Made by a program: the position numbers and the translations under genes
Source: Annona cherimola
Taxonomy: Eukaryota; Streptophyta; Magnoliopsida; Magnoliales; Annonaceae
Reading direction: 5' to 3'
NCBI GenBank assembly: GCA_030490835.1
Contig: CM059977.1
Span: 24,905,335 to 24,969,334, forward strand
DNA length: 64,000 nt
Notes under the pieces: model-generated
What the model was told of the DNA's origin: nothing
Seen by the model: the letters and a program-made list of their open reading frames with translations, nothing else
Databases searched by the model: none
In this document: piece by piece, positions 1-10,185 of the stretch
How the letters are laid out: every line of letters begins with the position of its first letter
Position numbering within the stretch: position 1 is the first letter of the stretch

Positions 1-440
1 ATGAAGGACCAATCTCCCTGTACACTCTAATGGTGATTTCCTTACTATGCAACTATTTTAGGATGGGTGAAAAGCCAATATCAGGTCCATCCATTCATCA
101 CACATTATCTGCTTTGAATTGATGGAGTTGCAATCTTTGCCATCGTATGAAATGATGGAGATGACATTATGGCAATCATCAAATGATGCTTGAGCCAAAA
201 ATATCTAGAGTTTACTGCATATCTTAACGGAAGAAGGGTGAGGTCCACATTCCAAATCAATGTGATCAAAACTAGATCAGTTTTTGGCCAAAATTTTCCG
301 GGTTATTCCAGTTTAACCAGTTGGTTTTTCCAGTCGAACCAGCCAACCAGACGTGAACAGTCTCCATTCCCCAATGAGGTCTGGTTTTAATAACATTGGT
401 CCAAATTGTTGACATGATACACCCCCAATGAGGATGGTGG
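1..440. other. Gene-free left edge
   Basis: No supported coding exon was found on either strand. The sequence is mixed low-copy DNA ending at the LTR element. I checked the minus strand for a continuation of the OB-fold gene and found only interrupted frames. Confidence 0.5.
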
Positions 441-771
441 TGATAGGATCCGTCCCAATGATCTTGTTCAAGGGATACAATCATTGGTCAGTGGACCAGA
501 AGGCTAAGAAAGGACAGATGGCATTTTCTCATTGGTTTGTCAAGTGATTACCGAGTAGTATAAATAAAACAGTCTGTAAATATTGGATTTGTCTAATGTT
601 TGATTGAATTTGCAATTGTTAGAGTTAGAATAGGAATAGGATAGCAGAGAGAGAATATTTGTTGTAAGGGAGAATCGTGATTCTCCGAACTCGGCAACTT
701 TAGGTGAGATTTTCAAGATTTTCATAAAATCTTTCATTCCAGTTTTTCCATATCTAGCCAGATTGTATCTA
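441..771 (+). repeat. 5' LTR
   Basis: This is the left member of the direct repeat pair. It aligns along its whole length with 2804-3132, with scattered substitutions and a shorter GA run (the right copy has a longer AGAGAG stretch near 3005). The divergence suggests an old insertion. Confidence 0.75.
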
Positions 772-773
772 AG

Positions 774-786
774 TTATCAGAGACCT
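774..786 (+). other. Primer binding site, tRNA-Met type
   Basis: GTTATCAGAGACC directly follows the 5' LTR and resembles GGTATCAGAGC, the complement of the 3' end of initiator tRNA-Met. Confidence 0.65.
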
Positions 787-1135
787 CGATCTATGACAGC
801 AATGGAGAGAGATTTTCAAACATCACCTGGCATATTTGATGGTAGCCTACAGCAACAATAGAGTAACTCATGTCACCTTGCTACCGATTTATACCACTAA
901 TGTTAAAGAGGTTGTAAGGGAAGTTGATAGACATAGTGTCTGGCACCATCGAGGGTGGTGCCGGGAGGTTGGCGGTAGTGATTGGATCAATCAACTCTCC
1001 TGAGTCTACGCTTAGAACGATGGGCAGACCAGGGTGGTGACAGATTTGCTGGCGGAAGCTGCGAATGAGTTGGGCGCCGATTCCTCCCATGTTGCTGAGT
1101 CTAAGGGCGAGCATTAAGAAGAGGGAAGGTCAGCC

Positions 1136-1441
1136 ATGGGACTGCAAGGGATTTTCCATGGTGTCAGCAACTCAATGCTTGCAGTTGTCACAGGAGGGGA
1201 GGATGCATCCAGCAAAGGCATCATTGGAGTTGTTTTCAATGGAGTGGTGAGCTTGAAGTTGAACATCAGCAAGATCGTCCAGCCTACCACCTTTGACAAT
1301 GCCCATGCTGATGCCCAAGGTAAGGATTTCTTACATTCAATCCTTGTCGTGGGAATGTTTGAGAAAATGCTTGAAGGGAATAGCCTCGACAGTTCCCACT
1401 CTCTTCCCATTTCTCACGTTTTTAGCAAGAGCGGGTGTTGA
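1136..1441 (+). other. Unidentified open frame inside LTR element
   Basis: A 101-codon ATG-initiated frame (start MGLQGIFHGVSNSMLAVVTG) lies in the internal region. It matches no retroelement protein that I recognise. Other frames nearby (about 917-1030 and 1463-1555, the latter reading like LLKVVHDGALTSLLKPYADC) also look protein-like but are broken by stops. One explanation is a captured host transcript carried by the element; another is chance. No function is assigned. Confidence 0.25.
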
Positions 1442-1893
1442 CTCCAATACAAGGGCACATTAGAACTGACTCTGCTTTCTTACTCAAGGTTGTTCATGAT
1501 GGTGCTTTGACATCTTTGCTAAAGCCATATGCTGACTGTGAATCGGTGGGTCAGACCTAGGTCGATGGTAGTAGGTTGGAGAAAAATTTCCCATCTAAGT
1601 GGGGTACTGGGGAATCAGGTGGTGCTGTTTTGTTGTTGCTAGAAGTGAGGTTGAGGCAATTGTAGGACCCTAGAGGTCGGTTTTTGTTCGTGGCTTGTCT
1701 GAGATGTCCACATGGGCAACAGTTCAGGAGATGGGTTAGGGACCCTGCTGCACTAGTCTCCACCTCTGTTTTGATTGAAAGCTGCATGGCTGCTGCATTT
1801 CCAAGCCTACACTGAAGTTTGGGCCGTTTAGGAAACATCATCCCAAAAGGCAACACAAATGCACAATCTGACCTCAAATGGTTCCCAAATTAT

Positions 1894-2150
1894 GGGTGCA
1901 TTTGGTTTCCACAAAAACTAAAACTTTTCCCCTCAATAACTATCCTATTTCCAATCATTTTTCACATCTTTACAACTACAGTACTTTTTAATTATTTCTT
2001 CACAACTTTCCATATAACTAACTTATCTATTTTTTATTTTATTTTCTTTACTGTTCATCATTACCTCTGTCGTTTCTCATCACTTTCTTCCATTTCAAAA
2101 AAATTTTTTACCAAAAATTTTTCTTTCAAAAGTTTTATCAAATACTGAAC
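1894..2150 (+). mobile_element. MITE-A copy inside LTR element
   Basis: It begins GGGTGCATTTGG and carries the MITE-A body (AAAACTTTTC, CAATCATTTTTCACAT, AACTAACTTATCTATTTT, TTTCAAAAGTTTTATCA). The right terminus is diverged. Its position dates it after the LTR element. Confidence 0.75.
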
Positions 2151-2803
2151 ATGCTCAATATTGTTGATATGTGAGGTGGTGGCTAAGGAGGGAACTAGCA
2201 GAACGTGTTTATCCAGTTCAAGGATCTTCAGACCCTGGGAAAACCAAAGTTGTTGATGCTACGAGAGGGAATAGGTTGATTCAATTGCTGAGAACAGGAA
2301 GCAGAAGTAGTATCATGCAGCTGGCTGTACAGAACCATCCTAATGGGAAAGGCAGCTACAAGTTTTGGAGGAAGTACCACCTTATTAGTATAGGAATGAA
2401 GTGTCACAATGGCAGCAGGGCTTAGAGAAATTATTAGTTTCATGGACATGAAACCAGGGTGCAAAAGATTTTGGAAAATGGGGCGAATCCTCCACAACAG
2501 AAGATGGCAACCATTACTCTGAGCCAAATCTCTGGAAGGTAGGATTTTGAGGTCAGCCGGATGGATGGCAAATTCTGATGCCATGCCTGTGGACTCGCTT
2601 CTGGCACCATTACAGCTTTTGTGGACTCATTTCTGCTGAGATATTCCAATGTGGTTGTAACAGACTTTCCTGCAGTTGATAAGAATCTGCAGTTGAGGAT
2701 CTTCCCTTTTTGGCTATATGGGAAACTTTGAAGAGGGACCGACATTGTCTTGAGGTGTTGACAAAAACTTGGTGGGCCATGTCATTTCTCAATTCGGTGG
2801 GAT

Positions 2804-3132
2804 TGATAAGATCTGTCCCAATGATTCAAGGGATATAATTGTTGGTCGGTCGACCAGAAGGCTAAGAAAGGACAGCTGGCATTTTCTCATTAGTCGTCAA
2901 GTGACTACCAAGTAGTATAAACAGAACGGAGTCTGTCAATGTTGGATTTGTTGATTGTTTTACTGAATTTGCAATTGTTAGAGTTAAAATAGGAGTAGGA
3001 TAATAGAGAGAGAGAGAGAGAGAATATTTCTTGTAAGGGAGAATCATCATTCTCCAAACTCTGCGACTTTAGCCGAGATTTTTGATAAAATCTTTCAATT
3101 CCTGATTTTCCATATCTAGCTAGATCATATCA
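2804..3132 (+). repeat. 3' LTR
   Basis: This is the right member of the LTR pair, starting TGATAAG and ending ATATCA. It contains an expanded AG dinucleotide run near 3004-3022. Confidence 0.75.
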
Positions 3133-3399
3133 CAATGCATGTACTAAAATAAAAATACAAAATTGAAGACGTAATTAGATAAGATTAGATGTCTCAATGA
3201 CATTCAGCAGGACTAAAGGTCATTGGGTGGTTTCAAAATATAGCTTTGCTACCACAATCACGGAAAGAGATTAATAGAATTCAGAAAATGGCAGATAATC
3301 ATCAAATTAAAGACTATGCTGACATTGCAGTATTTCAAGGTCCCAAGTTATGTACTTATTCAAAATGAGAAAAGCTTGTAAATGGTAATAGTTACTAAC
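3133..3399 (-). other. Unresolved 3' part of SSB-like gene
   Basis: This is the sequence downstream of the last identified exon. A third exon with the usual last OB-fold strand is expected here and was not found. A weak acceptor (GATTGTGGTAG, minus strand, about 3255) would give an 11-residue tail and a stop, but nothing conserved supports it. The LTR element starts immediately beyond. Confidence 0.35.
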
Positions 3400-3538
3400 C
3401 TTGTAAAATATTTCAGACCTTCCATTATCAACAACCTTTGTGTAGGAGGACAAATGACCCAAAACATAAACAGAGTCATTTGGTCTCAAATGTTCAAGTG
3501 CCATGTTGGCCACTTCATCCTGCATCTGAAGGAGAATC
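3400..3538 (-). CDS. OB-fold SSB-like protein, coding exon 2
   Basis: This internal coding exon of 139 nt lies on the minus strand. The acceptor is TTTGAACAG|G and the donor is ACAAG|GTTAGT. Exon 1 ends two bases into a codon and this exon supplies the third, so the frame joins exactly. It encodes 46 residues, including ILLQMQDEVANMALEHLRP and NDSVYVLGHLSSYTK, ending EIFYK. The patterns of a helix followed by 'L.P.D..YV.G.L.SYTK..D.G' are typical of the central OB-fold of plant organellar single-stranded-DNA-binding proteins. Relatives usually have a Trp near 'LxMWDE'; here it reads LQMQDE. It would bind ssDNA in mitochondria or plastids during replication or recombination (inferred from the family). 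The intron between the exons is 1116 nt (3539-4654). Confidence 0.75.
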
Positions 3539-4654
3539 CTGTTCAAATATTATAGAACTTGATTAATGCGCAGAAATGAAAACAGAGGGAGAGACAGAGG
3601 GTCTCATCTCACATCAGAAGTAAATTCATGCTCATACAATATAGTAATTGATAAACAGACAGATATGATGATGGAGGGGGTCCAAATAGTTTATCAATGG
3701 TTGTATACAATTAAACTACTGGCAGTGTACAATTCAAAGCTGATTTTACAAAACTATTTTCCCGGATGCATCATGGCCATGAATGCATGCCAGCCAGTGC
3801 AGGTACTTCATCCTAGGACCTAGAGAGTAGGGACAAATGAAAGGTGCATGCTGTTGCATCGCGTTCATCATGGTGCAATTGCATTACATGTGATTCCAGT
3901 ACCTGGGCAGGAGATTTGACAGAATTACTTGATCTAGTGAAGAATCACAGGAGAGACAAAAGAGAAGTAGACAACGTATGAACATAGTGGTAGATTGTCT
4001 TTCAATTCAGAGGAATTACAGCACGGTCTTTGTCAATGTTCTTTCAGTGTTTTATTGGTTTAGCCCTGTGAAATGACATCCATAGTGGGTTAGGAGTAAC
4101 CCAGATTTTGAGGCATGGCAACTATTTAGTTTCCATGTTAGCTTTATAAATTTGGCTCGTGAAGCCATGTTTCCATAATTCAATTTTTAACAAAACGAAG
4201 TTAACTGACGCACCATACTTCTTTCTAACCCCACAATGAATCACAGTAATTCCATTCAATAGCTCAAAGCGTGCAAATGCACAACCACCAAAAGTACAGA
4301 GTTGGGAACAGAACAACCAAATTCTGACAGCCTAACTCACTGGAAAAAGCAATTCCTCTCTAAGTGCCAAAAAAAAACTGAATGGAAGGAATAGGCACAC
4401 CGATTTCACTAAAAGGATTAAAATTCCAAACTCCAGTTCATTATCTAATGCAAATTCAATAACCGAGCCGTATGCAACGCGCAAAATTGAGGATTTCTTT
4501 TTCTTAAAAAGAGTTGCATTTTATAACCAAGTATGATCAGTTGCAGCTACCCACCCAACAGCAATTCCAAAATTCCAAACCCACAGCCCACGAAAAGCAA
4601 GGAATTTTAAAAGAAAAAGAAATACGCTACATAAAGAAACAAAAACGAACTCAC

Positions 4655-4977
4655 CGAAACGGAGAGCGGGATTTGCTTTCAAGCAAGCTCCAGGCGCAGA
4701 AATCGCCTTTCCGTGGCCGAAATCTCCTGACCGGAATAACAATCGTTCCGATCAAGCTGACGGAATTGTCGGAGGTGATTTTGTATCGTTTGATCTTCTC
4801 GGGGGGCTGGCACTGGAGTGCTCGGCGGTAGGCGGGGCTCCGTCCGTCACGACCAACGGAGAAGCTCGAGTACCTGGAAGCGACGCTGTCGCCGCCAGCG
4901 GAGGAATCCGTGGAAAGGAAGCGGAGAGATGATAACAAACAGTGACGGGTGTTTCTCCCGCAGAAGATCGTCGCCAT
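4655..4977 (-). CDS. OB-fold SSB-like protein, coding exon 1
   Basis: This first coding exon has 323 nt (107 codons plus two bases), with ATG at 4977 on the minus strand. The start MATIFCGRNTRHCLLSSLRF is rich in Arg, Ser and hydrophobic residues with no early acid, which looks like an organellar (probably mitochondrial) presequence. From about residue 55 comes the start of the OB-fold: NSVSLIGTIVIPVRRF, a first beta strand common to SSB/OSB-type proteins. The donor is GTTTCG|GTGAGT at 4655/4654. The spliced product of exons 1 and 2 is about 154 residues before the unresolved 3' end; plant relatives are usually somewhat longer, so part is missing. It could be a complete gene with a short unrecognised last exon, or one cut by the neighbouring LTR element. 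Confidence 0.75.
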
Positions 4978-4981
4978 GAGG

Positions 4982-4992
4982 TTTTGGCGGGA
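4982..4992. promoter_or_regulatory. E2F-type site in SSB-like gene leader
   Basis: TTTTGGCGGGA matches the E2F/DP consensus (TTTSSCGS) and sits five bases upstream of the ATG. E2F sites mark plant S-phase genes, which fits a DNA-replication protein. Binding is inferred. Confidence 0.55.
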
Positions 4993-5027
4993 TTCTGCTC
5001 GGCATTTTCAAGAGGAAGAAGGGAAAT

Positions 5028-5036
5028 AAACCCTAA
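5028..5036. promoter_or_regulatory. Telo-box
   Basis: AAACCCTAA is a perfect telo-box about 50 bp upstream of the ATG. Telo-boxes occur near the transcription start of plant genes for translation and DNA replication. Confidence 0.55.
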
Positions 5037-5204
5037 TTACTTTTAACGGGGCTTTGGATGTTCCGTGATCCAAATGGATTCCAATTTGTATATAAAAGTA
5101 CTAATAAATTAATATAAATTCACTTTTGTAACTAATTTTTAATATTATTTTATTTATTTTAATTATCTTGTTTTATTATTTTATTCTCTTTATTAACAGA
5201 TTAA

Positions 5205-5496
5205 TGGTGTGTTTATCAATTTGCAAAAGTTGTCAAGTTCAAACTTTTCAATTTAAAACTTTTCACCCCTTATAACTACTCTTTTTTTAATTATTTTTTA
5301 CACATTTTTCTATATAACAATCCTACTTTTCAATTATTTCTGCACAACTACCAATATAACTAACCTATTTATTTTAAATTTATTATCTTTACTTATCGTT
5401 ATTACCCCTACAATATCACATCATTTCCTACTAATTTAACAACTTTTACATAAAAAGAAATTTCATCAAAAGTTTTACAACTTACCAAACACATCC
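5205..5496 (+). mobile_element. MITE-A copy, TAA target duplication
   Basis: This 292-bp element begins TGGTGTGTTT and ends AAACACATCC, flanked on both sides by TAA (5202-5204, 5497-5499). The body is shared with about a dozen other copies. It has no coding capacity. The 3-bp duplication fits a Tourist-like (PIF/Harbinger) MITE. Confidence 0.8.
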
Positions 5497-5619
5497 TAAA
5501 TATACTTAATTAATAGTATATGAAAAAATAAAATTAAAAAAAATGTGAATTGCAGGGGCGCCCAAGTCCGAACTGCAGCCGGGCAGATACAAGAGTTAAT
5601 ACCATGTTTTTGAATGACC

Positions 5620-5935
5620 ACCGATCATATGTAGGCCGGCATAAATTATATATGTATATTTTTTAAACCTGTTAATTCAAGTATAATTAATTTATAAGTG
5701 CATTTTTAAAAATGCCTATATTCTTTAATGTTTAAACATAGGAGTATTTTAGTAATTTTAAACGTTTTTAATGTATAAAAATAAATAAAATACCTCAATC
5801 TTTAAAATTGAAAGAATATACATACATTTTTAAAAATAGTAAAAACTAATTTATAAATTAAATACAACTAAATTAATGCATTTATAAAAATTTAAAAAAT
5901 GTCAAAACAAGTGCAAGGCCCGTTTCCAAAAATTG
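5620..5935. mobile_element. FB-B foldback element
   Basis: The two halves are imperfect inverted repeats. The left half reads AATTCAAGTATAATTAATTTATAAGTGCATTTTTAAAAATG; the right half carries the complementary order (ACATTTTTAAAAATAGTAAAA, TTATAAATTAAATACAACT). It belongs to the FB-B family also seen near 6650, 36935, 42559, 44785 and 56440. Confidence 0.55.
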
Positions 5936-5943
5936 AAACTATA

Positions 5944-6221
5944 GATGTGTTTGGGAAATGATAAAATTTTTTAATAAAAAATTTTTGATAAAAATTTTTT
6001 GATAAAAATTTTTTAAAATAGAAAAATAATGTGATATAATATAAGCAATGATAAAGAATACAGAGAATAAAATTAAAATAAATAGGTTAATTATATGAAT
6101 AGTTGTACTGAAATCATTGTGATAATTGTACAAAACGATGTAAAGAAATAATCAAAATATAATAATTATGAATAGCTAAAAATTTTAAATTGAAATTTTT
6201 TTTATGTAAATAAATACATCC
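5944..6221 (-). mobile_element. MITE-A copy, reverse orientation
   Basis: It begins GATGTGTTTGGG and ends AAATACATCC, with the MITE-A body on the minus strand. The flanking trinucleotides do not match. Confidence 0.75.
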
Positions 6222-8618
6222 TTTATTTTAAAAAAATCAACGTCCTCATCACTTAAACCATGTCACATTGATGGAATCATTGGTCTTTTAAGGCCAAAAT
6301 GCCCTTTTTATATTTTACGTATATCAACATATGCATCACGATTTCTTGATATTACAATGGAACATACATCACATCCTCATCTCATGAAAGAAATTTTTTT
6401 CATAAATTCCCATCCAAAGAGAAAAATTGTTAATCCCGCATTAGGGGAAAATTGTAAAACTCCCATTTTACGGAAACTAATTTGTAAAAACTCTTTGATT
6501 TGAACACTTGTCATCCACATATGCAGCCATTGGTATTTACCTGGCGCAGCGGCAATGCCAAAACGCTTTAACATACTTTGAAATGGACTTTCGTCCTCGG
6601 CAACGCGACTAAAGTCACTAAACAAGGGGCCTGATCATTTCAAAATGCTGCAAAATATATATTTTTTAATTTGAAATTTTTTTATAAAATTATTAGTTTA
6701 AGTATATTTAATATATAAAATAAGTTTTACTAATTTTAGAGATCTACATATATTTATTTTGAAGATTTAAATAAACAAATATTTTAGTCATTTGAAATGG
6801 TTGAAACACGACTAAAATACACTTATGTTTAAAAATTCAAAAGAAATATATGCACGTCTCTAAAAAAGATAAAAGTTAGTTTATAAGTTAAATATGTTAG
6901 GATTAACAGTTTTACTAAAAAAAATTTAAAAATTGAAAAGAATATGGAATTTGGAAGATTTTTTATAGGATATTTTTATCTTTTGGAAATGATGATTGGC
7001 TTTCACCATTAATAAAAGCTTGAAATTTGTGCTTTTTCTCTATTGCAGTTATTTATGATTGTGATTTCCTAACGGTATTTTGATTACTTGGCCAAACATC
7101 CTCGTAAATCATCGAGCTTATATTCGGGTCAAAAAAAAATCACAATGAGAGGGTTTAAACGCTCGGCCAAATGTAGCTTTAATGAACTAGTTTTATGGTT
7201 ATAATTTTCCCTCTAAAGAACCACTAAATTCTGAGCATAAGCACTCCAATGCTTATTAAGGAAATTTTAAAATAAAATTAATAACAAATAGGATTCCACT
7301 TATACAGTCAATAAAAGTACGCTGAAAAGGGAAGAAGAGAGAGAGTGAGAGTATGACATAACATAATATTTAGAAATAAAATAATAGACATAAAAATATG
7401 TAATGTTTAATAAAAAGATAGAAAACAATAATAATGATGAGAAATATAAAAGTTGTTAATAGGTAAATATCAAATTATACCTGAAAGGTAAGGGCAAAAA
7501 AGGAAAGCGGAAAAAGGCGAAAGTAGAAAATTTTTCTACCATTTTTACTCTATTCACAAAGGACTTAAGTTAAATGACTGAAAAGTATAATTTTCCTTTA
7601 TGGGCACATGTTAAATTCACCTTGGAAAAAATAGAATGGCTCTTCCTTTCCAATTAGAGTGATCAAGTTAGGGTGTGTCTGCAATTTCGATCAAAGGCTC
7701 TTATTTCTGCTTATGTGAGATTTACTTTCATTTAATGATGATTTTATTTGTTATATTTATTTGTTTAACGAATTGATTTATATATTTTGACTACTTATCT
7801 ATTTTGCTTTTATCCTATCAGTTCTTCACTAACCTAACTCTTGTTTTTTTGGGATCACAACTAATCACAAGGCTTTAGACTTTAGTTATAGCTTAGCTAA
7901 TTAACCAACTTGGGAGCGTCTTTGGGCCGAGATATCATATGAGAGCTGCTGGGAACTAATCTAAATTCAAGCCCATTTTTCCAGTGGTGCACACCAGCCA
8001 CCAGCTTCACCTGTTTTCTACAGACCAGAGGAGATGACAATATTAGGAAATTAAAGAACAGCATGTGCTAATTGAGCATGGAAATAATATAAAAGTTACA
8101 CATTTTTAAGATCAATACTATCTCCTTAAATACATGCTCAAAATTATCGTTGTTTTCTGGTGAAAGTCTGATGCAGCTGTCTCACTTCTAACCTTGGATG
8201 TCTTGTCACGAATGCAGCATTTCATTAATTGGAGTGCTGGGCTTTTGATAAACCCAATCATTCATCATCGAACAAAGAAAATCATCTTCATTTTCTTTTT
8301 TGTCCAAGAAGAAAATCTACCATTATTTGACTGAATTTTTTTTTTTTTTTTTAAAAAAAAATCTCTACAGTTCAAGAATAACTTCCTTGTAACAATAACA
8401 ATCCACAGCCGACTAGGAAAATGAAAGTCACAGGAAAACCAAACACTGGAGATTCAGCATAGTTTCAGCCGCATTACTTATTCTAGAATCTTTTCATAAA
8501 TCAAAAAAAAAAAAGAAGAAAAACAAAGAAATGAGAAAGAAAAAGTAGAATATAAAAAGAAAAGAAAAGAAATGATATTACAACATAAAACATGACAATT
8601 GAAAATGGACTTCGATAC
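6222..8618. other. Gene-free AT-rich stretch
   Basis: It includes a second FB-B foldback (about 6650-6945, arms around AAGTATATTTAATATATAAA and GTTTATAAGTTAAATATGTT). A slightly GC-richer patch at 6377-6625 is open for 82 codons on the minus strand but shows no recognisable domain. Homopolymer T/A runs occur near 8338 and 8505. I see no gene. Confidence 0.45.
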
Positions 8619-8862
8619 AGTGCACCTGGGTGCATTTAGCCTCAGTGTACTTGGGTGCTTTAATTCATTTTTAATTTTTTATACAATTATTAATCTTTTT
8701 TAAAAATAAAAAATTTAAAATTTTTTAAAATAATAAAACTTAATACACAAGTTAAATATACTGAGATAACAATTGTATAAAAAAAGTTTTAAGAAAATAA
8801 AAAAAAGGTTAAACGTACCTTGGTGTACTAAGCCTAAATGCAGCCAAGTGTAAGGAATCATT
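8619..8862. mobile_element. FB-H foldback MITE
   Basis: The ends are inverted repeats: GCACCTGGGTGCATTTAGCC on the left and GGCTGCATTTAGGCTTAGTA read from the minus strand on the right. The inner arms are AT-rich and complementary. Confidence 0.6.
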
Positions 8863-9814
8863 CCCAATTGAAAATAAAGTACAAAAAAGATTTAAAAACC
8901 TGTGCTATTTTTTAATGAAAAGATACAGCATTGTGATTGAGCATGTAGTTAGCTAATGAGGAAAAGGAAGGATTTTGTGTGAATGATTGTCAAATTGATG
9001 AGACTTAAAGAGAAGTAGAGTGGTTTGATTGAATTACTCATCGATGAGTCCAGCGCGAAACCCAACTTACAAATCATGAGGCTCAATAATGGAATGAAAG
9101 ACTTGCTTCCTTGCAACTCTCATATGTCATTTTCATGAGATTTCAATGACATCAAGGGAGGGAGATTTGTTCCTTGATTAGAGAACCACATAGTCCAAGA
9201 GGTAGGGGGGAAAATGTCATCTAGCTCATTCACCCACAGTGATTTGAGTGGTCCCACTCAGTAGATGTATCATTCCATGATAAATTTATTTATTCTCGGT
9301 TGGAGAGCCATGCCAATCTCTTTTGGTGGCAAGTGACTATATGCATACGGTGTGATAGAGAGAAGGAGACTATGGGAGGAGACCATATACCATAATTTAA
9401 GTTAAAAAAAAAAACCCATGTTAAAGTGTCTAATCATTATGTACGAGCCTCTGATAAACATTTTTTTGTAAATATATGGACCCTGTTAGTATTTTTTAAT
9501 TTTAAATTTATTCCGTACTCTGAAGTTTGGATCTATGCGGAACCTGCACAATTATAGAAAAATAAAAAATAACAAAAAAAAACTCAGCAGCTAGAGCGAT
9601 ACCCTATTACAATATGATCAGAAGTAATTAAAAAAAGGTAAAAATATTGGGGTTCATGGAAAACATACTATAAGTACATTAACGAGAGAAACAGTGCAAT
9701 AGAACCCACATAGATGATCTCTTATAAGAGAAAAACAATTTGCGACGGTGATAATGATAAGGAAGAAGCCACAAATATTGCGTGTGTGGGTATATATATT
9801 TTTTTATTTTTAAA
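8863..9814. other. Gene-free stretch
   Basis: AT-rich sequence with no supported exon, RNA gene or clear repeat boundary. Confidence 0.4.
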
Positions 9815-10185
9815 AATTAAAAATGAAAAAATTCCTTCTATACCCTCAACATATGAACTTAATTCCTAATGTATTCATAATGTTTTATAAATTCATCTTA
9901 TAATATACATAACATTTCATCCTAAATTCCTATTATACGCACTCGTTAACGCAATCACTATTTATCTCGTTGAAAAGACGATTTTGGCATTTTAAAATTT
10001 TTTAATTAAAATAATTCAACCTTATATGATTCTTAAAATTTTTAATATCATATAAGGTTAAATTGTCTTAATTAAAAAATTTGAATGGACAATTTTTTTT
10101 TAATAGAGTAGATAACGGTTGCATTAATTGCATAGACATAAGAATAATTTAGGGTGAACGTTATGTGCATGTAAGGAATTTTCCC
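9815..10185. mobile_element. FB-C foldback element (second copy)
   Basis: It is homologous to the better-preserved FB-C at 40828-41287: shared blocks include AAAAGACGATTTTGGCATTT, AATTAAAATAATTCAACCTT and GAGTAGATAACGGTTGCATT. The arms are inverted (CAACCTTATATGAT against ATCATATAAGGTTAA). An FB-B-like arm (10195-10290) abuts the right side, so this copy may be nested in an older FB-B. Confidence 0.65.

Larger units (their letters stand above)
441..3132 (+). mobile_element. Non-autonomous LTR retrotransposon
   Basis: Two direct repeats of about 330 bp (441-771 and 2804-3132) flank about 2 kb of internal sequence. Both begin TGATA(A/G)GATC and share many blocks, for example CCAGAAGGCTAAGAAAGGAC and AATTTGCAATTGTTAGAGTT; the right copy ends in CA. 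Directly after the left repeat is TTATCAGAGACC, close to the initiator-tRNA-Met primer site (GGTATCAGAGC) used by many plant Copia-type elements. I see no gag, protease, integrase or reverse transcriptase motifs inside, so it is non-autonomous (LARD or large TRIM-like). The 5-bp flanks (GGTGG and CAATG) do not match, so no target-site duplication supports a clean single insertion. A MITE-A copy is nested at about 1894-2150. Confidence 0.75.

Noticed and set aside
1819..2148. 109-codon Phe-rich frame
   Set aside because: Most of it is MITE-A sequence.
4514..4831. Plus-strand 105-codon frame over SSB-like exon 1
   Set aside because: It is a Lys/Gln-rich shadow of the minus-strand exon and intron; the minus-strand reading has the OB-fold and matched splice phase.
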